A stretch of DNA of 64,000 nucleotides from Eurosta solidaginis (GCF_040869045.1 NC_090320.1:244094978-244158977), one strand, 5' to 3'. Shown: positions 9,381 through 20,410, numbered from the stretch's first letter. Numbers and translations are program-made. The notes: generated by a model from the sequence alone, not told the origin.

Positions 9381-10619
9381 TCAAAAACCAGGACCTATGT
9401 TATAAAATAACTCCGTCCTCTTGGCAAATACTAGAAGCTTCCTAGGACTTAAGCCACTTGCTGCTTCTAGATCTGACAGCTGTATCACTCCTAATAGCTG
9501 GAGTCTTAGCCTGGCAAGTGCAGGGCACGAGCACAGAACGTGCTCGATCGTTTCCTCCTCCAACCCGCACTTCCTACACCTGCTATCACTGACCAAGCCT
9601 AATTTAAAGGCATGTGACGCCAGAAGGCAGTGTCCAGTCAGAATACCCGTCATGAGTCTACAGTCCTCTCTTTTTAATGATAGAAGCAACTGTGTTAAGT
9701 CTAAGGTTGTAAGACCTACACATAATCTTCGATACTTTACAGCCCCGCGCTTGAACCCACGCCTTTTCTGCTTGGTCGATCATGTGCACCTCTCGCATTC
9801 GCTTAATCTCGCCCAATCTAATTGGGACGTCTACGGAGCAAGCTTCAAGGGATGCGCCCTTTTTGGCTAATTCGTCCGCTTTTTCATTCCCATCTATTCC
9901 CATATGCCCTGGGACCCAATATAGATGTATGCTTCTCCCTGTCCCGATTCTCTCCAGAGACTGCTTACACTCTAACACGCATTTAGATGCTGTGCTATGC
10001 GAGATTATTGCCTTAATTGCTGCTTGACTGTCAATATAAAAGTTAACACGGTTGCAGCTTAAGCTATTCTCTTCCAGGGTTTCTACTGCTTTGGTTACGG
10101 CTAATATTTCCGCTTGGAAAACGCTACAGTAATCCGGCAGCCTGTAGGATCAGCGCAGTATACCGCAGACCCTACTCCTTCCACTATTTTGGAACCATCG
10201 GTGTACACATGTATCGCCTCGTCCGCCATTTGCGCACCCTTGCGCCAACCGTCCACCTCTATTGTGGCCTTAAGATCTCCCTCAAAGTGCAGGTAGGGAA
10301 TCATGTAGTCTGTTCGTCTTGTGACTGAGGACGCTATACTACTATGGCCATATGGTCGGCGCTCAAGCTGCCCCGAAGCATCGAGCCTGGTTGCGGTCGT
10401 TAACGCTTTGTTCTTTGCTACCAGGTCTACAGGTGGAATGTGCAGAATGGCATACAGTGCAGCCGTCGGGGTTGTTTTCAGGGCTCCCGTAATGCAAAGC
10501 ATCGATAGTCTGCATACCCCCTCTAATTTTTTGAGGTATGTTGTTTTTTGTGTGGCTTTCCACCAAACAAGAACTGAAGAATGAATATAAAGAACTAATC
10601 GTTGGAAGGCATTTTCCAC
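9381..10619 (-). pseudogene. LOA-LINE RNase H and C-terminal zinc motif
   Basis: Downstream of the RT deletion the minus strand encodes VLVWWKATQK (end of RT thumb), then RNase H1: IHVYTDGSKI (first Asp), QAEILAVTKAVE (Glu), NFYIDSQAAI (Asp) and LYWVPGHMGIDGNEKADELA (His/Asp). All four catalytic positions can be read, but across at least two frame changes, near 9980-10100 and 9660-9690. A cysteine-rich end (CRKCGLEEETIEHVLCSCP) closes the protein. RNase H would remove the RNA template after cDNA synthesis. Confidence 0.85.
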
Positions 10620-13600
10620 TTATGACAATTGCAACGTCATCTGCGTAAGCCGTAAGTTTTACGGGTCCCTCATCGAATTGCCTGAGCAGTTGGTTGATGA
10701 CCAGTGTCCACAGCAGAGGTGATAGCACCCCTCCCTGCGGCGTGCCCCTGTCCACTGATTTCGTGGCCTCGTACAATCCCCATTGTGATGTAATCTTTCT
10801 GCAATTTAACATGCAGCCGATCCATCTGATTAAGGCAGGATGTACTTTAATGTAATTAAGACCATCCATAATCGCCCATTTTGCAACATTATTGAAAGCC
10901 CCGGCAATGTCCAAGAAGACTCCTAGAGCATACTCCTTATATTCCAGGGATTTCTCTATGCTTATTACCACCCTATGCAATGCGGTGTCTACCGACTTGC
11001 CTTTGGTGTACGCATGCTGTGTTGTGGAGAGCAGCTTTTCATCCACGTTGGACTTTATGTACACATCTATCAGCCTCTCAAAGGTTTTGAGCAGAAATGA
11101 TGTTAAGCTAATGGGTCTATAGTCTTTGGGATACACGTGACCGATCTTCCCCGCCTTTGGTAGAAAAGCTACACGAGCAGTTCTCCAAGAGTGCGGTACA
11201 TGATTCAGTCTTATGCACCCATCGAATATTATTTTAAGCCATTCCACGACCGCCCTACTTGAGACTTGTAGCATGGCCGGGAATATACCATCTGGGCCCG
11301 GCGATTTAAACTTAGAAAACGTCTTCACTGCCCACTCGATCTTGGTATCGGTCACCAAGCCCGGCACCACTAACTCCGTGATCGAAGTGTGAGTGATGTC
11401 TGCTGGTTCTTCTAAACCGTCTCCCGATGGGAAATGTGTATCGAGAAGCACCTCAAGGGATTCCTCACTATCACGTGACCATTCCCCGTTCTCTTTCTTT
11501 ATTAGTCCCTGGACTATGTTTCCCTTTGCTAGGACTTTTTTCAACCGTGCTGTTTCACTGGAGCACTCTATGTCCGTACAGAAACTTTTCCATGAGTTTC
11601 TCTTCGCCCTGGTAATTTCACGCTTGTAGATCCTCAGTAGATCCCTGTACTCGTCCCGACACGCTTCGCTTTCCGCGGTCTTTGCGAGTTTAAACATTTC
11701 TTTTACCTGTCTTCTTAGAAGACTCAGCTCATTGCTCCACCATGGCGGCTTTGCTTTTCCTCTGAATCTTCTTAGAGGGCAAGCTTTGTTATGCGCAGTC
11801 ATAAGCGTCCTTGTTAGGAATTCATTCGACTCCTCCAGTTCCTCTACATTAGCAACCTCTTTGGGTTGTCCCAGTTTCGTTTCTACATGTTTCTGGAATT
11901 TAGTCCAATTCGTTGCCCTAGGGTTTCTAAAGGTTCCTCCCTTCTCTACCCTCTTTAGTGGGATGCTGAAGCTTATATACGCATGGTCGGAGAAGGATGG
12001 TCTATCGAGAACCATCCAATCATACCTTGATATATCACGCTCGGAGCTCAATGTAATATCCAGAACATTGCTGGATGTTGGACCAATGTATGTAGGAACA
12101 TTTCCCCTGTTGGCTATCTGCAAATTGGTTTGCAGGATGTAACAAAATAGAGATTCGCCTCTCTCGTTCGTATCTGCTCCTCCCCACGCATTGTGGTGCG
12201 CATTTGCATCTGCGCCTATGACCAACCGCCCTTTGCGCCCTTCCTCCTGTACTAGCCTTTTGCACTCCATCGGTGGAACCTCCGCAGCATGGGCCATGTA
12301 GCAGGACGCCAGGATAAATGCCTGCTTATTCTTTTGCTCAACGGCCACCGCTACGAGATCCTCGGTGGTGTAATTAGGCAGCATATATGAATGCAGCTGT
12401 TTCCTTACCATTACTACAGCTCGCACCCGTCCTTCCGTTTGTGCGTAGTAAACGCCAAACCCGCGCGCGCTAAGTCCAGAAACCTTTCCTCCCGATGAGA
12501 GCCACGGCTCCTGGATCAGCGCCACGTCAAACGAACCCTCCTCAAGGGTTAGGAGGAGTTCGCTCGACGCCACTTTACTGTGTTGGAGGTTTATCTGTAG
12601 GACTCGCAGCACCATCTCCAGCACCTTCGTCTTGACGTCGTCGTCCTTCTCTTGCCCTTTTGGTTTAGAGTATTCGAGGCCCCCTTCAGCCCCTCGTGAA
12701 TGTTGTGCCGTGTGTTCCTCTGTGCGAGTCACAGCACCATTTAGCGGTTGGTCCTCTTCTAGCACGTTCGTGGTGACGTCGGGGACCTCCACCTGTATTT
12801 TTTCCCTTAGGCTTCTGAGGTCCTTTTCGACTTCGCCCACTTCCAGCGTGTTAGGATTTTTATCCTCGGGACTTCTTTTCCTGAGTCGCATGTAAATTTT
12901 GCCAGTGCCAAAGGACATTTTGCCAAGCTGCGTGTACAAAATATCCTCCGCCTGCTTGTTTATTTGAAAGATGTAGAACTGACCATCCTCGGTAGGCCGA
13001 GATACAGTAAGTACCTTCCAATCCCGTGTCGGTATGTTCGGATTCTGATTCTGCAGAAGTCGCAGTGTATCCTCCGACTTCATCACGCATGGTATCCATA
13101 CCTTAACTTTTGGTACCGTGGGGATTTGCGCTTTATCCACCACCTCAAACCGCGCGTTCGTGCCTTGCCTTTGGAGGTTTGGAACGACTTCCTCCAGCCA
13201 CCGCAAGCTCGCGATGTTGTCGCACGCTATCATCTTCACACCATTATACCATCCCCCCGAATCAAAGGTTGGAAGGGGCTTACTTGGTTGTTCCCGCATC
13301 ATCTTAAGCATTAAGCTAATAAGCTCCCTTTCCACAGATCTCCACCTTTCAGTAGTCATTTGTCCGAACGGACTGCTACGATCAACCAGCGCCACAGTCA
13401 GTGACTGATTTGCCACATCACTCATCTTCTCGGGAAAAGCAGGAGTCTTAGTGTTATCTCCCTTTGGAACCTCCGAGAACACCGGAGTCTTCGCGTTAAC
13501 TCCCTTTAGCGCCTCCGAGAAAGCCGGAGTCTTAGCGTTATCTCCCTTTGGCTTATCTCCTACTTCCGTAGTTGGAACTTCCCTCTGACTGGCAGCTTTC

Positions 13601-14163
13601 GAGGTAGTTGCTACCTCGCTATTGGAACCCATCTGTCTTACAGCTTTGGGCCTACTTGTCTTGTCTATGCGACTGCCCTGCTTCGCGGCTCTAGGACTGG
13701 GTCCTTTCTGCCTCTTGAAAGCAGGCTTGTCGCCTTCTGCCGAACGTTGCCTCTTCATTCTGCCATTCGACGCTTCTTCCTCCTCGTACCGGTTGCAGAA
13801 CCGAGGGTTTCTCGCAGCAAACCTTTTGAACTGCCTTCGACCTACTTCTACCGCTTCATGGGCCCATTCCAAGCGCTCGATCTCCACTTCTGTTGGGTCC
13901 ACCACTGCTCCCAAGCGTTGTACAATTCTTAGTGCTGCACGGTACTGCGAGAGAGCTCTTTTACTTCCTCTGCTCCGTACCCTTCTCCACTCTTCTACTC
14001 CGTTTTCATTTGTGTGCTTCTCCAACACGGAGTTCATTGAATCAGCACTACTCTCGCTCCCCGAGTCCGACGCATCGCTTAATTCGTATTTGTCGTCCTT
14101 GGATTGCGACTCAGTCCTCCTCTTTACATCCTCCTTATTACATTCAGGTAATGAGCTGTTCAT
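10585..14163 (-). pseudogene. LOA-LINE gag-pol polyprotein, gag + EN + RT part
   Basis: ATG at 14163 sits in an AAGATGA context and is preferred, because further upstream the frame leaves the element. Gag: an acidic and basic low-complexity region, then a DUF4780-like domain (TVALVDRSSPFGQMTTERWR onward). No stop separates gag from pol. Endonuclease starts at VLRVLQINLQHSKVASSEL, with ALIQEPW, VIGADANAHH and SDHAYI. RT follows: FSKFKSPGPDGI, DYRPISLTSF, FLDIAGAFNN, RGTPQGGVLSPLLW and AYADDVAIVIS. Just after YADD there is a deletion of roughly 130 codons compared with related elements, so the RT palm end and thumb are missing and the frame runs into nonsense. Fused gag-pol is usual for this clade. 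Confidence 0.85.
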
Positions 14164-14378
14164 CTTGGTCGTATGACCACCTGCCCGACAAGGCGGGCTC
14201 AGCGGTCCAGTATTATATACGGGGAAAGAACCGTCCGCCACAGCAGCGCCCCTTACTGCGGTAAGGCCATAACTACTTCCCGAGATGGCCCGGTATCGGG
14301 AAGGCTCCGTTCGAATACAGCCGAATTTATCCCCTGGCTGCAAATCGTCCAATAGGCACGGTCCGCATAACACCCTGG

Positions 14379-16261
14379 ATCTTTTAAATAAAGGCTTAAA
14401 ATTTGCGTTACCCAACAAACGTTCACCTATGCAGGATATCATCGTTGATTCTGAGTTAGCTCTTGGTAGATTGGATTCCGAAGTAGCCGACAATGTGCGT
14501 TACAATATAAAAAAAGTCTTATCATCGAAGCCCACTTCAAATAATATTAGTTACACCAACTATTTGCATGGCGCCGTAAAGTCGTTAAACGAAAAGAATA
14601 TTTACATAACAAAAGCCGATAAAGGTAACTGTGTTGTTGTACTAAATGAGCGCGATTACAACAACGGGATGAGCGCACTGATAGAGGAAGGAAATTACAT
14701 TAAAGTAAAAAATCCTCTCCCAAAGATGAAAAGACAAGTGGTAGAATGTAGGAAAAAGTATGCCGATCTGTTCGGTCGTCGCTGGAACAAAAGAATGCAT
14801 AAATCGTATGTACGAGTCCCCTGTTTGTATGGTTTATACAAAGCTCATAAACCAGGAAATAAGATCCGACCAATTATCGCTGGGTACACTTCGCCCATAG
14901 CAAACATTGCGTCATGGTTGAGCGATTATTTTGTGAAACTTAAGAGTTTCGATAGTTTTTCAATCGAAAATTCATTTGAACTAATCGATAAGATTAAAAC
15001 TGTGAAGTTGAATCCCAATGAGTGTTTTGCGTCGTTCGATATCACTTCCTACTTTTCTACCGTCCCAAGAAATGGTGCCTTGGATTCTTTACGTATCTGG
15101 TTAGACAAACAAAATATAAATCCACTGGTGGCTAGCGCCTTGTTCGAGTTGACCGTGGTTTGTATAAATCAATCTTTCTTCCAGTTTAGAGGGGAATTCT
15201 TTGAACAAATGGATGGTTTGCCTATGGGTTTGAATATTAGCCCATTCCTATGCAACTTATTCATGAATACAGTTGAAGAACAGCTTATTAAAAGTTCTAT
15301 TTTCCCACGTTTTTATAGTCGATATGTCGATGACTGTATTGTTATTATAGAGAGAGAGAAAATACAGCAGACATTGAATTTATTTAACTCCATTAATGTA
15401 AACATCCAATTTACATGTGAGTTTGAAACAAATAATGAGTTACCTTTTCTGGACTTAATGCTGAAACATAATACCGACGGAGGGATCGAATTCGATATAT
15501 ATCGTAAGCCAACATCGACTGATCGATTTATCCCAATAGAATCGAACCATCACTACTCGCATAAATTAGCTGCCTTCAATTCTATGGTTCATCGCCTTAT
15601 TAACGTCCCACTAAGCTGTGCTGCTTACAACAAAGAAAAACACAAAATAGTGAGCATCGCAGAAACTAATGGGTATTGCGCCAGCATTGTAGAGCAGCTA
15701 ATAAGAAAACACCAGCGCAAAAAATTGCAAAAAGAGTGCAGTTCGTTTTTCGGCACAGTGGGCGAAAAAGACAACATGACTTGGTGCAGCATGACTTACG
15801 ACCCATATTATTTTTCTGATATGAAACATATCTTTAAAAAAGCTGTTTTAAATTTGGCTCCAAAATCAACAACAAAACTGAAGGCCTTATTGAGATCATC
15901 TAAGGATAAAGGTGACATTTTGGACAATCCTGGAGTGTACTCAATCACTTGCTCTCATATAAATGACGACGGAGTAGAATGCGGTGCAAAGTACATAGGC
16001 CAATCGACGCGCACTGTACGAATCAGGTTCAATGAGCATTTAAAATACATACAAAGTATGGAGCCCAGAGGTGGCATCGCCGAACATGCATTATCGAATC
16101 AACACTCGATAAGTGAAGACGACTGTAAATTAATTAAAATAGAATCTAATATCAGTAGATTAAATATTTTAGAATCCCTACATATTTATGTAAATAAAAG
16201 TGTGTCAGTGAATCGTGATAGTGGCCCACTGTATACAAATCTTTACTCAGCTTTCCATTAA
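14379..16261 (+). CDS. Penelope unit 2: reverse transcriptase and GIY-YIG endonuclease
   Basis: The real Penelope frame resumes at 14379 after the LOA insertion; codons before that belong to the LOA element, so no ATG is proposed here. RT landmarks: KADKGNCVVVLNERDY, YGLYKAHKPGNKIRPIIAG, CFASFDITSYFSTVP (motif A), MDGLPMGLNISPFLCNLFM (motif B) and SRYVDDCIVII (YVDD, motif C near 15325). After a linker comes a GIY-YIG nuclease: GVYSITC, KYIGQSTRTVRIRFNEHLK, ending YTNLYSAFH. This RT class is related to telomerase RT. The segment from 14379 to 16261 is open without a stop, so the element was probably intact when the LOA-LINE inserted. Confidence 0.9.
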
Positions 16262-16529
16262 ACTTCGTTTGATCCATATTTTGTTATTACTTAATTTTGT
16301 TGTTGTATTATACTCTCTGTATGTCTTTTTGCTTTTTCATTGTATTAGCCGATAATATTTGACAAATTTGGATAGGCTTACTTTGTTACTTTGTTATTTC
16401 TGTTGACAATGGTTAGTTGAAAACTAGCAACTGAAGAAGCCACCACGCGAGTGTTGAAACATTTGTTTTGTTAAAATAAAAACAAAAAAACTTAAACGAC
16501 TAAAAGGTGTTGTTTCACTTTCTTTACAG
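16262..16529 (+). promoter_or_regulatory. Penelope unit 2 3' region with second hammerhead-like motif
   Basis: This region repeats the non-coding end of unit 1. The CTGAAGA box is at 16431-16437, the GCGA-capped stem follows, and GAAAC is at 16456-16460. The GTTAGTT/AACTAGC hairpin precedes it at about 16412-16428. The unit ends in TTTCTTTACAG at the TSD. Confidence 0.5.
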
Positions 16530-16689
16530 TTTAATTGTAATGTGGAACCAACGCCTCTAACATCCCTTTCCTTATAGTCCACCCCTGTTGAAACAGCAAG
16601 TTTCCTTGGACTCCCGTTAGTGGATATTGATGACAATATGTGATCGGATGTTAGGTGGGGCGAAGCATTGCTACAACAACAAAAACAAC

Positions 16690-17047
16690 AAAACTACACT
16701 ATACTAAAGCATACCCGCGGGTACGAAAAATACCCCGTATCAAAGTACTGCTTATGATACCCATTCCATTTGATACCCATATTGTACAAACATATCCCAG
16801 GATTACCCATGTCCACGTTTTGATCTCAAGACCCTAGCCAGAACGGGATAAAAATTATCCTATGTCTGTCTCCGGGTTCTAAGCTACCCCTCCACCAATT
16901 CTCAGCCAAATATGTTTATCCGTTCCTCTGCAATCACTCCTTATCTATTTAAAAAAGCGCATCAAAATCCGTTGCGTATTTGTAAAGGTTTAAGCATTCA
17001 AAGGGACATAGGGACAGAAATAGCGACTTTGTTATATACTATGTAGT
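16690..17047 (+). mobile_element. Helitron/DINE-like element, right part
   Basis: Continues the tandem-repeat element of 6054-7103 after CAA-LINE copy 2: TACTAAAGCATACCCGCGGG, CCATTTGATACCCATATTGT, CCACGTTTTGATCTCAAGAC. The end is ..CAAAGGGACATAGGGACAG.. and GCGACTTTGTTATATACTAT. No coding. Confidence 0.5.
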
Positions 17048-17124
17048 GATGTACATCCATACATACCTATAAACCTACGCCCATATATTTAATACTCCTA
17101 TATTGTAACAATAGGCTAGGTACA

Positions 17125-18367
17125 TTAAGCGCCAAATACACGACACGAACATTTCCGCGAACATGCCGCAATCTTGTTCGCAGCTTTGGCCATACACCAT
17201 ACGAACTTTTGGCCGAACACTAGTTCTCTTTCAGACAGCGATGAATACGGACAACAATTGTGCTGCAGCAATATTGCTCGCTGTGGCAATTAATTTCGAT
17301 TAAAGTCGCATAATCATTATTCTTTTTAATTCTATTACAATAATCTTTGCTTTTTACTTGCCACAATAATGGCAAAGATTTATACCAGAGCCGGCCACAC
17401 AAATACTAGAACAATTGCATAAGTGTGTGTAAAAATTGAGAGAAAACTCCCCACAGTGTGCTAAAAGAAAATGTGGACTGTGAAGTTTAAATTAAAAAGG
17501 ACTTTGCTTATTTTATTTCAAGCTAATCCTGACTATATTTACTTATATTCGTATAACTAAGAACGCGTAGGTCGAGCTAGTCAGATAAAACTTTTTTATA
17601 AAAGAAGGTAATGCAAAATTTACTTAAAAAAATTAAATTTTTCATTAGGAAAGAACTATAAAACAAAGTAAATGTAAAGATAGAAATATATATTTTCAAA
17701 ACATAAAGTTATTCAATAAAAAAAATGTATGAAAATTAATAAAACTAAGTAGAACGTATAAAAATATACTTATATTGAATTGTCAATAATTATTAATAAT
17801 TAATTAATTATTACTAATTATTAATAATTAATATTTAAATTGTCAATATTAATATGTATGTTCAAAGGAACTTAATAATACTAACTAAAACGTATTAAAA
17901 GTCACTTTAACATTGCAACATATTGTTTTTATTATGTGCCCAAAAAGTAGCATGGAGTTTTCCTTTTGCATTCACTGTTGATTTTAGTGAGTGACAAGCG
18001 AAAGCAAACGATCGTCATCACACATCGTTAGTGTCGGTGTGAAAATACGAACTCAAATTGCACAATGTGCAACTTTTGGCCGGCTTTGATTTATACATTG
18101 CAATAAATTCACTCAGAAATTTTTTATTGTCCATTTTACTTTTCCGCGCACGTCTGTTTCGTTCAGAAATTACTACGATTATGAGCTATTTCGCCATACA
18201 CACACGAACAGTTCGCGCAAATGTTCGCCAAAAATTAAAATATTTTGATTTTTGGCGAACATTTGCGCGAACTGGCAAACACCACCATACACGACAGAAA
18301 AGGTCGCAGAAACATGACATAACGGGAATGTTCGCGGAAATGTTCGTGTCGTGTATTTGGCGCTTTA
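17125..18367 (+). mobile_element. PIF/Harbinger-type MITE with TTA target duplication
   Basis: A non-coding element of 1,237 bp (17128-18364) with perfect 37-bp terminal inverted repeats (17128-17164 and 18328-18364, starting AGCGCCAAATACACGACAC). It is flanked by TTA on both sides. TIR plus a 3-bp TTA/TAA duplication is the PIF/Harbinger signature. The interior is very AT-rich (17460-17940) with no transposase. The TIR shares ACACGACAC-like sequence with the larger Harbinger at 26288, so a related transposase may mobilise it. Confidence 0.85.
18210..18273. repeat. Perfect 26-bp inverted repeat inside the MITE
   Basis: Arms 18210-18235 and 18248-18273 are exact reverse complements, separated by 12 bp. 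The arm contains GTTCGCGCAAATGTTCGCC, which echoes the CGAACATTT..CGCGAACAT words of the MITE termini. It could be a relic of a second, nested MITE or an internal fold-back. Confidence 0.85.
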
Positions 18368-19046
18368 CCAAACATCAGATTGCCGATATATTGCTGTTAA
18401 AACGTTTTTGTTTTTGTATTCAATAATCGAATGTACCTAAATTTGAATTTTTTCTTGTTACACTTATCCTGCTACAATCCCAAAAATTTTATAGGCTGTC
18501 GTGTTTTGATTTCGAATTCATAACACATTTTCTATTAATAATATAGGAGTATTATATATATGCCTAAGCCCGAAGTTAAATAACGCAGCGAATGTTGTAT
18601 ATATACGTATGTATGCGTCGCATCATCCTCACTCAAAAGCAATTAGCGTGCACAGTTCACAGCGAACAACCACACAAACACATTTTTTGGTAAAAATGTT
18701 ACTTTTGTTTAAACAATTTGGCTGATATAAGAAAGGAATCAAGTATTTTTTTTGATGCAGATCGAAGGTAAATATTTCAAAGTTTTAATGAAAAGTAGAA
18801 TTTTTTAAATCCATCCATCCGTTTATGAGTTATAGCTGAGTAAACAAAAATGTTATGATTTTTTACTACATTTTGGCAATTTGCCACGCCCCTATAATAT
18901 ATATCTTCAAATTATATTAACTGTACCATTTCACGTAGCTAAGCTTTCAAATGCAAAAAACCGTTTTAAAATCGGAGCATTCTGTGTGAAGTTATGTGCA
19001 TACATGGCATTTAGCGACTTTATTTTATAAGATTTATAGATATAGA
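18368..19046 (+). mobile_element. Non-coding repeat, Helitron-like right end
   Basis: No gene. The stretch from about 18780 has the style of insect non-coding Helitron/DINE elements: CCATCCATCCGTTTATGAGT, GGCAATTTGCCACGCCCCTA, and an end TTTAGCGACTTTATTTTATA just before the LTR resumes. Boundaries are approximate and the class is an inference. Confidence 0.35.
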
Positions 19047-19333
19047 TAACCAACTAGTAGATTCTAGAACAGAAGCGCCTAGAAGATGCAACGAAGAAAT
19101 CAAAGAGTATAAAAGGCAGCGATAGTAGAGGCGTTACAATCAGTTTGAATTAAGTACGCTATCTGTCGAGCAATAGCAGTATTATTTTGAAAATCAGTTG
19201 TAGTGTTATTGTAAAGAACTTGAATAAAGGCCATTTTGCATTATTGAAAAGTGCAGTTATTTATTCAACAGTTTAGTGATTCGAACCTTAGTAGAAGATT
19301 TGAAATAAGCGGAATTGCAGTAAATTCATTACA
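19047..19333 (+). promoter_or_regulatory. Gypsy LTR second part: core promoter, R and U5
   Basis: Contains a TATA box (TATAAAAG, 19108-19115), an insect initiator-like TCAGTT about 25-30 bp downstream (near 19140), a polyadenylation signal (AATAAAGG, near 19224) and the LTR end CATTACA at 19333. It fits the end of the LTR that starts at 5807 (TGTTACG). The promoter is likely dead in effect, since it is the 3' LTR of a decayed element. Confidence 0.6.
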
Positions 19334-19603
19334 ATATTTTGTGTCGTATTCATTTGTTATATTGCAGTTTTTATTTGCGAAAAATGTTAGAAAATTTACC
19401 AACCAGTGGGAAAAATAATTTCACTTGCAAAGTGTGCCAACACCTTTAGCCAAAGCAAATGTCAAATTCTTCTTCTTATAATTTACTTGGAACAAAATTT
19501 GATGGCGCCAGTGTCGCTCATTCTACCATTCTCCATAAAAATACATGCAATCTACTCATAATGCATAAGCATGTGTTAAATTCATCTATATGAAAAACTG
19601 CTT
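19334..19603 (+). repeat. Dispersed unclassified repeat (second copy 46455-46645)
   Basis: Positions about 19445-19615 share long stretches with 46455-46645, for example GCAATCTACTCATAATG and ATCTATATGAAAAACTGCTTA. It is non-coding and unclassified. The copy here abuts the 5' edge of LINE-A. Confidence 0.6.
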
Positions 19604-19805
19604 ATGTGTCGGAGCTGTAAAGACCTGAAGCGCCTGAAGAATCAAAAGACGCGTTCACTCAAACGATACAAACAATCTGGTTCAGTGACTGCCTATGTCG
19701 CCTACTCAATTTTACGTTACACGTATAACACATTAAATAGAAGTTGTTACAAGAACTATATCAGTAGGATTAAGAGCCAAATTCTTGACAATCCTAAGTC
19801 GTGAA
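19604..19805 (+). pseudogene. LINE-A pol, segment before reverse transcriptase
   Basis: An open frame of 66 codons rich in K, R, Y and N (KRYKQSGSVTAYVAYSILRY, NTLNRSCYKNYISRIKSQI) corresponds to the linker between endonuclease and RT in this LINE group. It stops because the mdg1/412-like element is inserted after ..DNPKS. The endonuclease half is missing on the left. Confidence 0.65.
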
Positions 19806-20082
19806 AAGCTGGCTTTCCATCACCAACCATTTTCGTTATGGATTAGATACTCGCCCTAGCGGGTATGCAGCCCTTTCGCACACCTGGACACACAAACCTG
19901 CTTTCCTTTCGTTTATTTCCAAATTAGTACACTCAGTTCAGTTTTTCGTTTTATTTAGTCTTTATTTAAGTGTAACTTTAGTTTCTTTAAATTTTTCAAT
20001 AAATTCGCTTATGTTTCATTTACAAGTTTCTGTGTTTCATTTCTTTACGTTACAGCAATAAAATATAGTTAAACTTTTAGTT

Positions 20083-20410
20083 CTCACTCAGTTACCTAGC
20101 CTTATAACTTTTTAGTTACAACCGCACAACCACCACTTAGTTTAGTTCAATTTACTTTTCTTTTTCTTTTTTCAGTTTTAATCCCTCGCGCGTTCTTATG
20201 GCTTGGCCGGTTACCTTGACTGTCGAAACGAAACTCATCGGGTTCGTTTTTCCAGCCAAGCTCAGCGGCCATCATTTTACATCGCTGAATGTTATTGCCA
20301 CTGCTGAGTGCAATTGGCATTGCTTTTCAGCAACAGCTGACGGCGATGCCACTTGCACGCAGGGGTACATTTTGTTACGTAAAGCGTGTAACGCAGTGCG
20401 GTTATACCAC
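20083..20410 (-). repeat. LTR-like direct repeat, left copy of the mdg1-like element
   Basis: Nearly identical (few mismatches by eye) to 36214-36532, from CAGTTACCTAGC to CAGTGCGGTTATA. On the minus strand the copy follows a polypurine stretch and begins TATAACCGCACTG. The longer left end, 19804-20082, would be the R/U5 part and has an AATAAA-like signal, but the right copy lacks it. Confidence 0.65.

Larger units (their letters stand above)
9266..14386 (-). mobile_element. LOA-clade LINE inserted in Penelope, with 8-bp TSD
   Basis: A 5.1-kb non-LTR retrotransposon on the minus strand, 9274-14378, bounded by the exact duplication ATCTTTTA (9266-9273 and 14379-14386). Its 3' end on the minus strand is a short tail of CCTA repeats. 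It encodes gag, APE endonuclease, reverse transcriptase and RNase H in one reading direction, the layout of the LOA/Bilbo clade. It is the youngest insertion of nest 1 but already has an internal deletion and frame breaks. Confidence 0.85.
7795..16541 (+). mobile_element. Tandem Penelope-like elements with TSD
   Basis: Two Penelope-like units in the same orientation occupy 7807-16529. They are flanked by TTTAATTATAAT (7795-7806) and TTTAATTGTAAT (16530-16541), an 11-of-12 match duplicated from the CAA-LINE target. The first unit (7807-8722) is a 5'-truncated copy. The second (8723-16529) is full length apart from a LOA-LINE insertion. A truncated copy directly upstream of a full copy is the usual Penelope layout, where the leading partial copy acts as a pseudo-LTR. 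Confidence 0.85.
7091..16702 (+). mobile_element. CAA-LINE copy 2, split by the Penelope pair
   Basis: LINE sequence runs from about 7104 to 7806 and from 16530 to 16689, and is flanked by an imperfect 13-bp duplication (AAAACTACCCTTT at 7091-7103, AAAACTACACTAT at 16690-16702). The copy is 5' truncated (starts ..TCAGAGCCGTAACAAAATCC). Its 3' part encodes the end of ORF2, then a 3' UTR and the GCTACAACAACAAAAAC tail. The insertion of the Penelope pair at the HDTNHLF codons splits it. Confidence 0.85.
2519..19333 (+). mobile_element. Decayed Ty3/gypsy LTR retrotransposon, host of nest 1
   Basis: Pieces in order: primer-binding site (2519), gag with SAP domain, coiled coil and zinc knuckle, protease, integrase tail, polypurine tract (5796-5806) and a 3' LTR starting TGTTACG at 5807. 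The 5' LTR is not seen. The reverse transcriptase and most of the integrase are missing between about 5260 and 5540. The 3' LTR breaks near 6053 and what looks like its promoter/R/U5 half reappears at 19047-19333, ending CATTACA. Roughly 13 kb of younger insertions lie between. The two LTR halves were joined by logic (start TGTTACG, end CATTACA, matching element type), not by alignment to an intact LTR. Confidence 0.65.

Noticed and set aside
14285..14378. Upstream extension of the Penelope ORF to an ATG at 14285
   Set aside because: This stretch belongs to the minus-strand LOA-LINE; the ATG is chance. The Penelope frame really continues from 8782-9273.
14164..14493. N-terminal 110 codons of the LOA frame starting at 14493
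   Set aside because: Beyond 14378 the bases are antisense Penelope, so the ATG at 14493 lies outside the element. ATG at 14163 is preferred.
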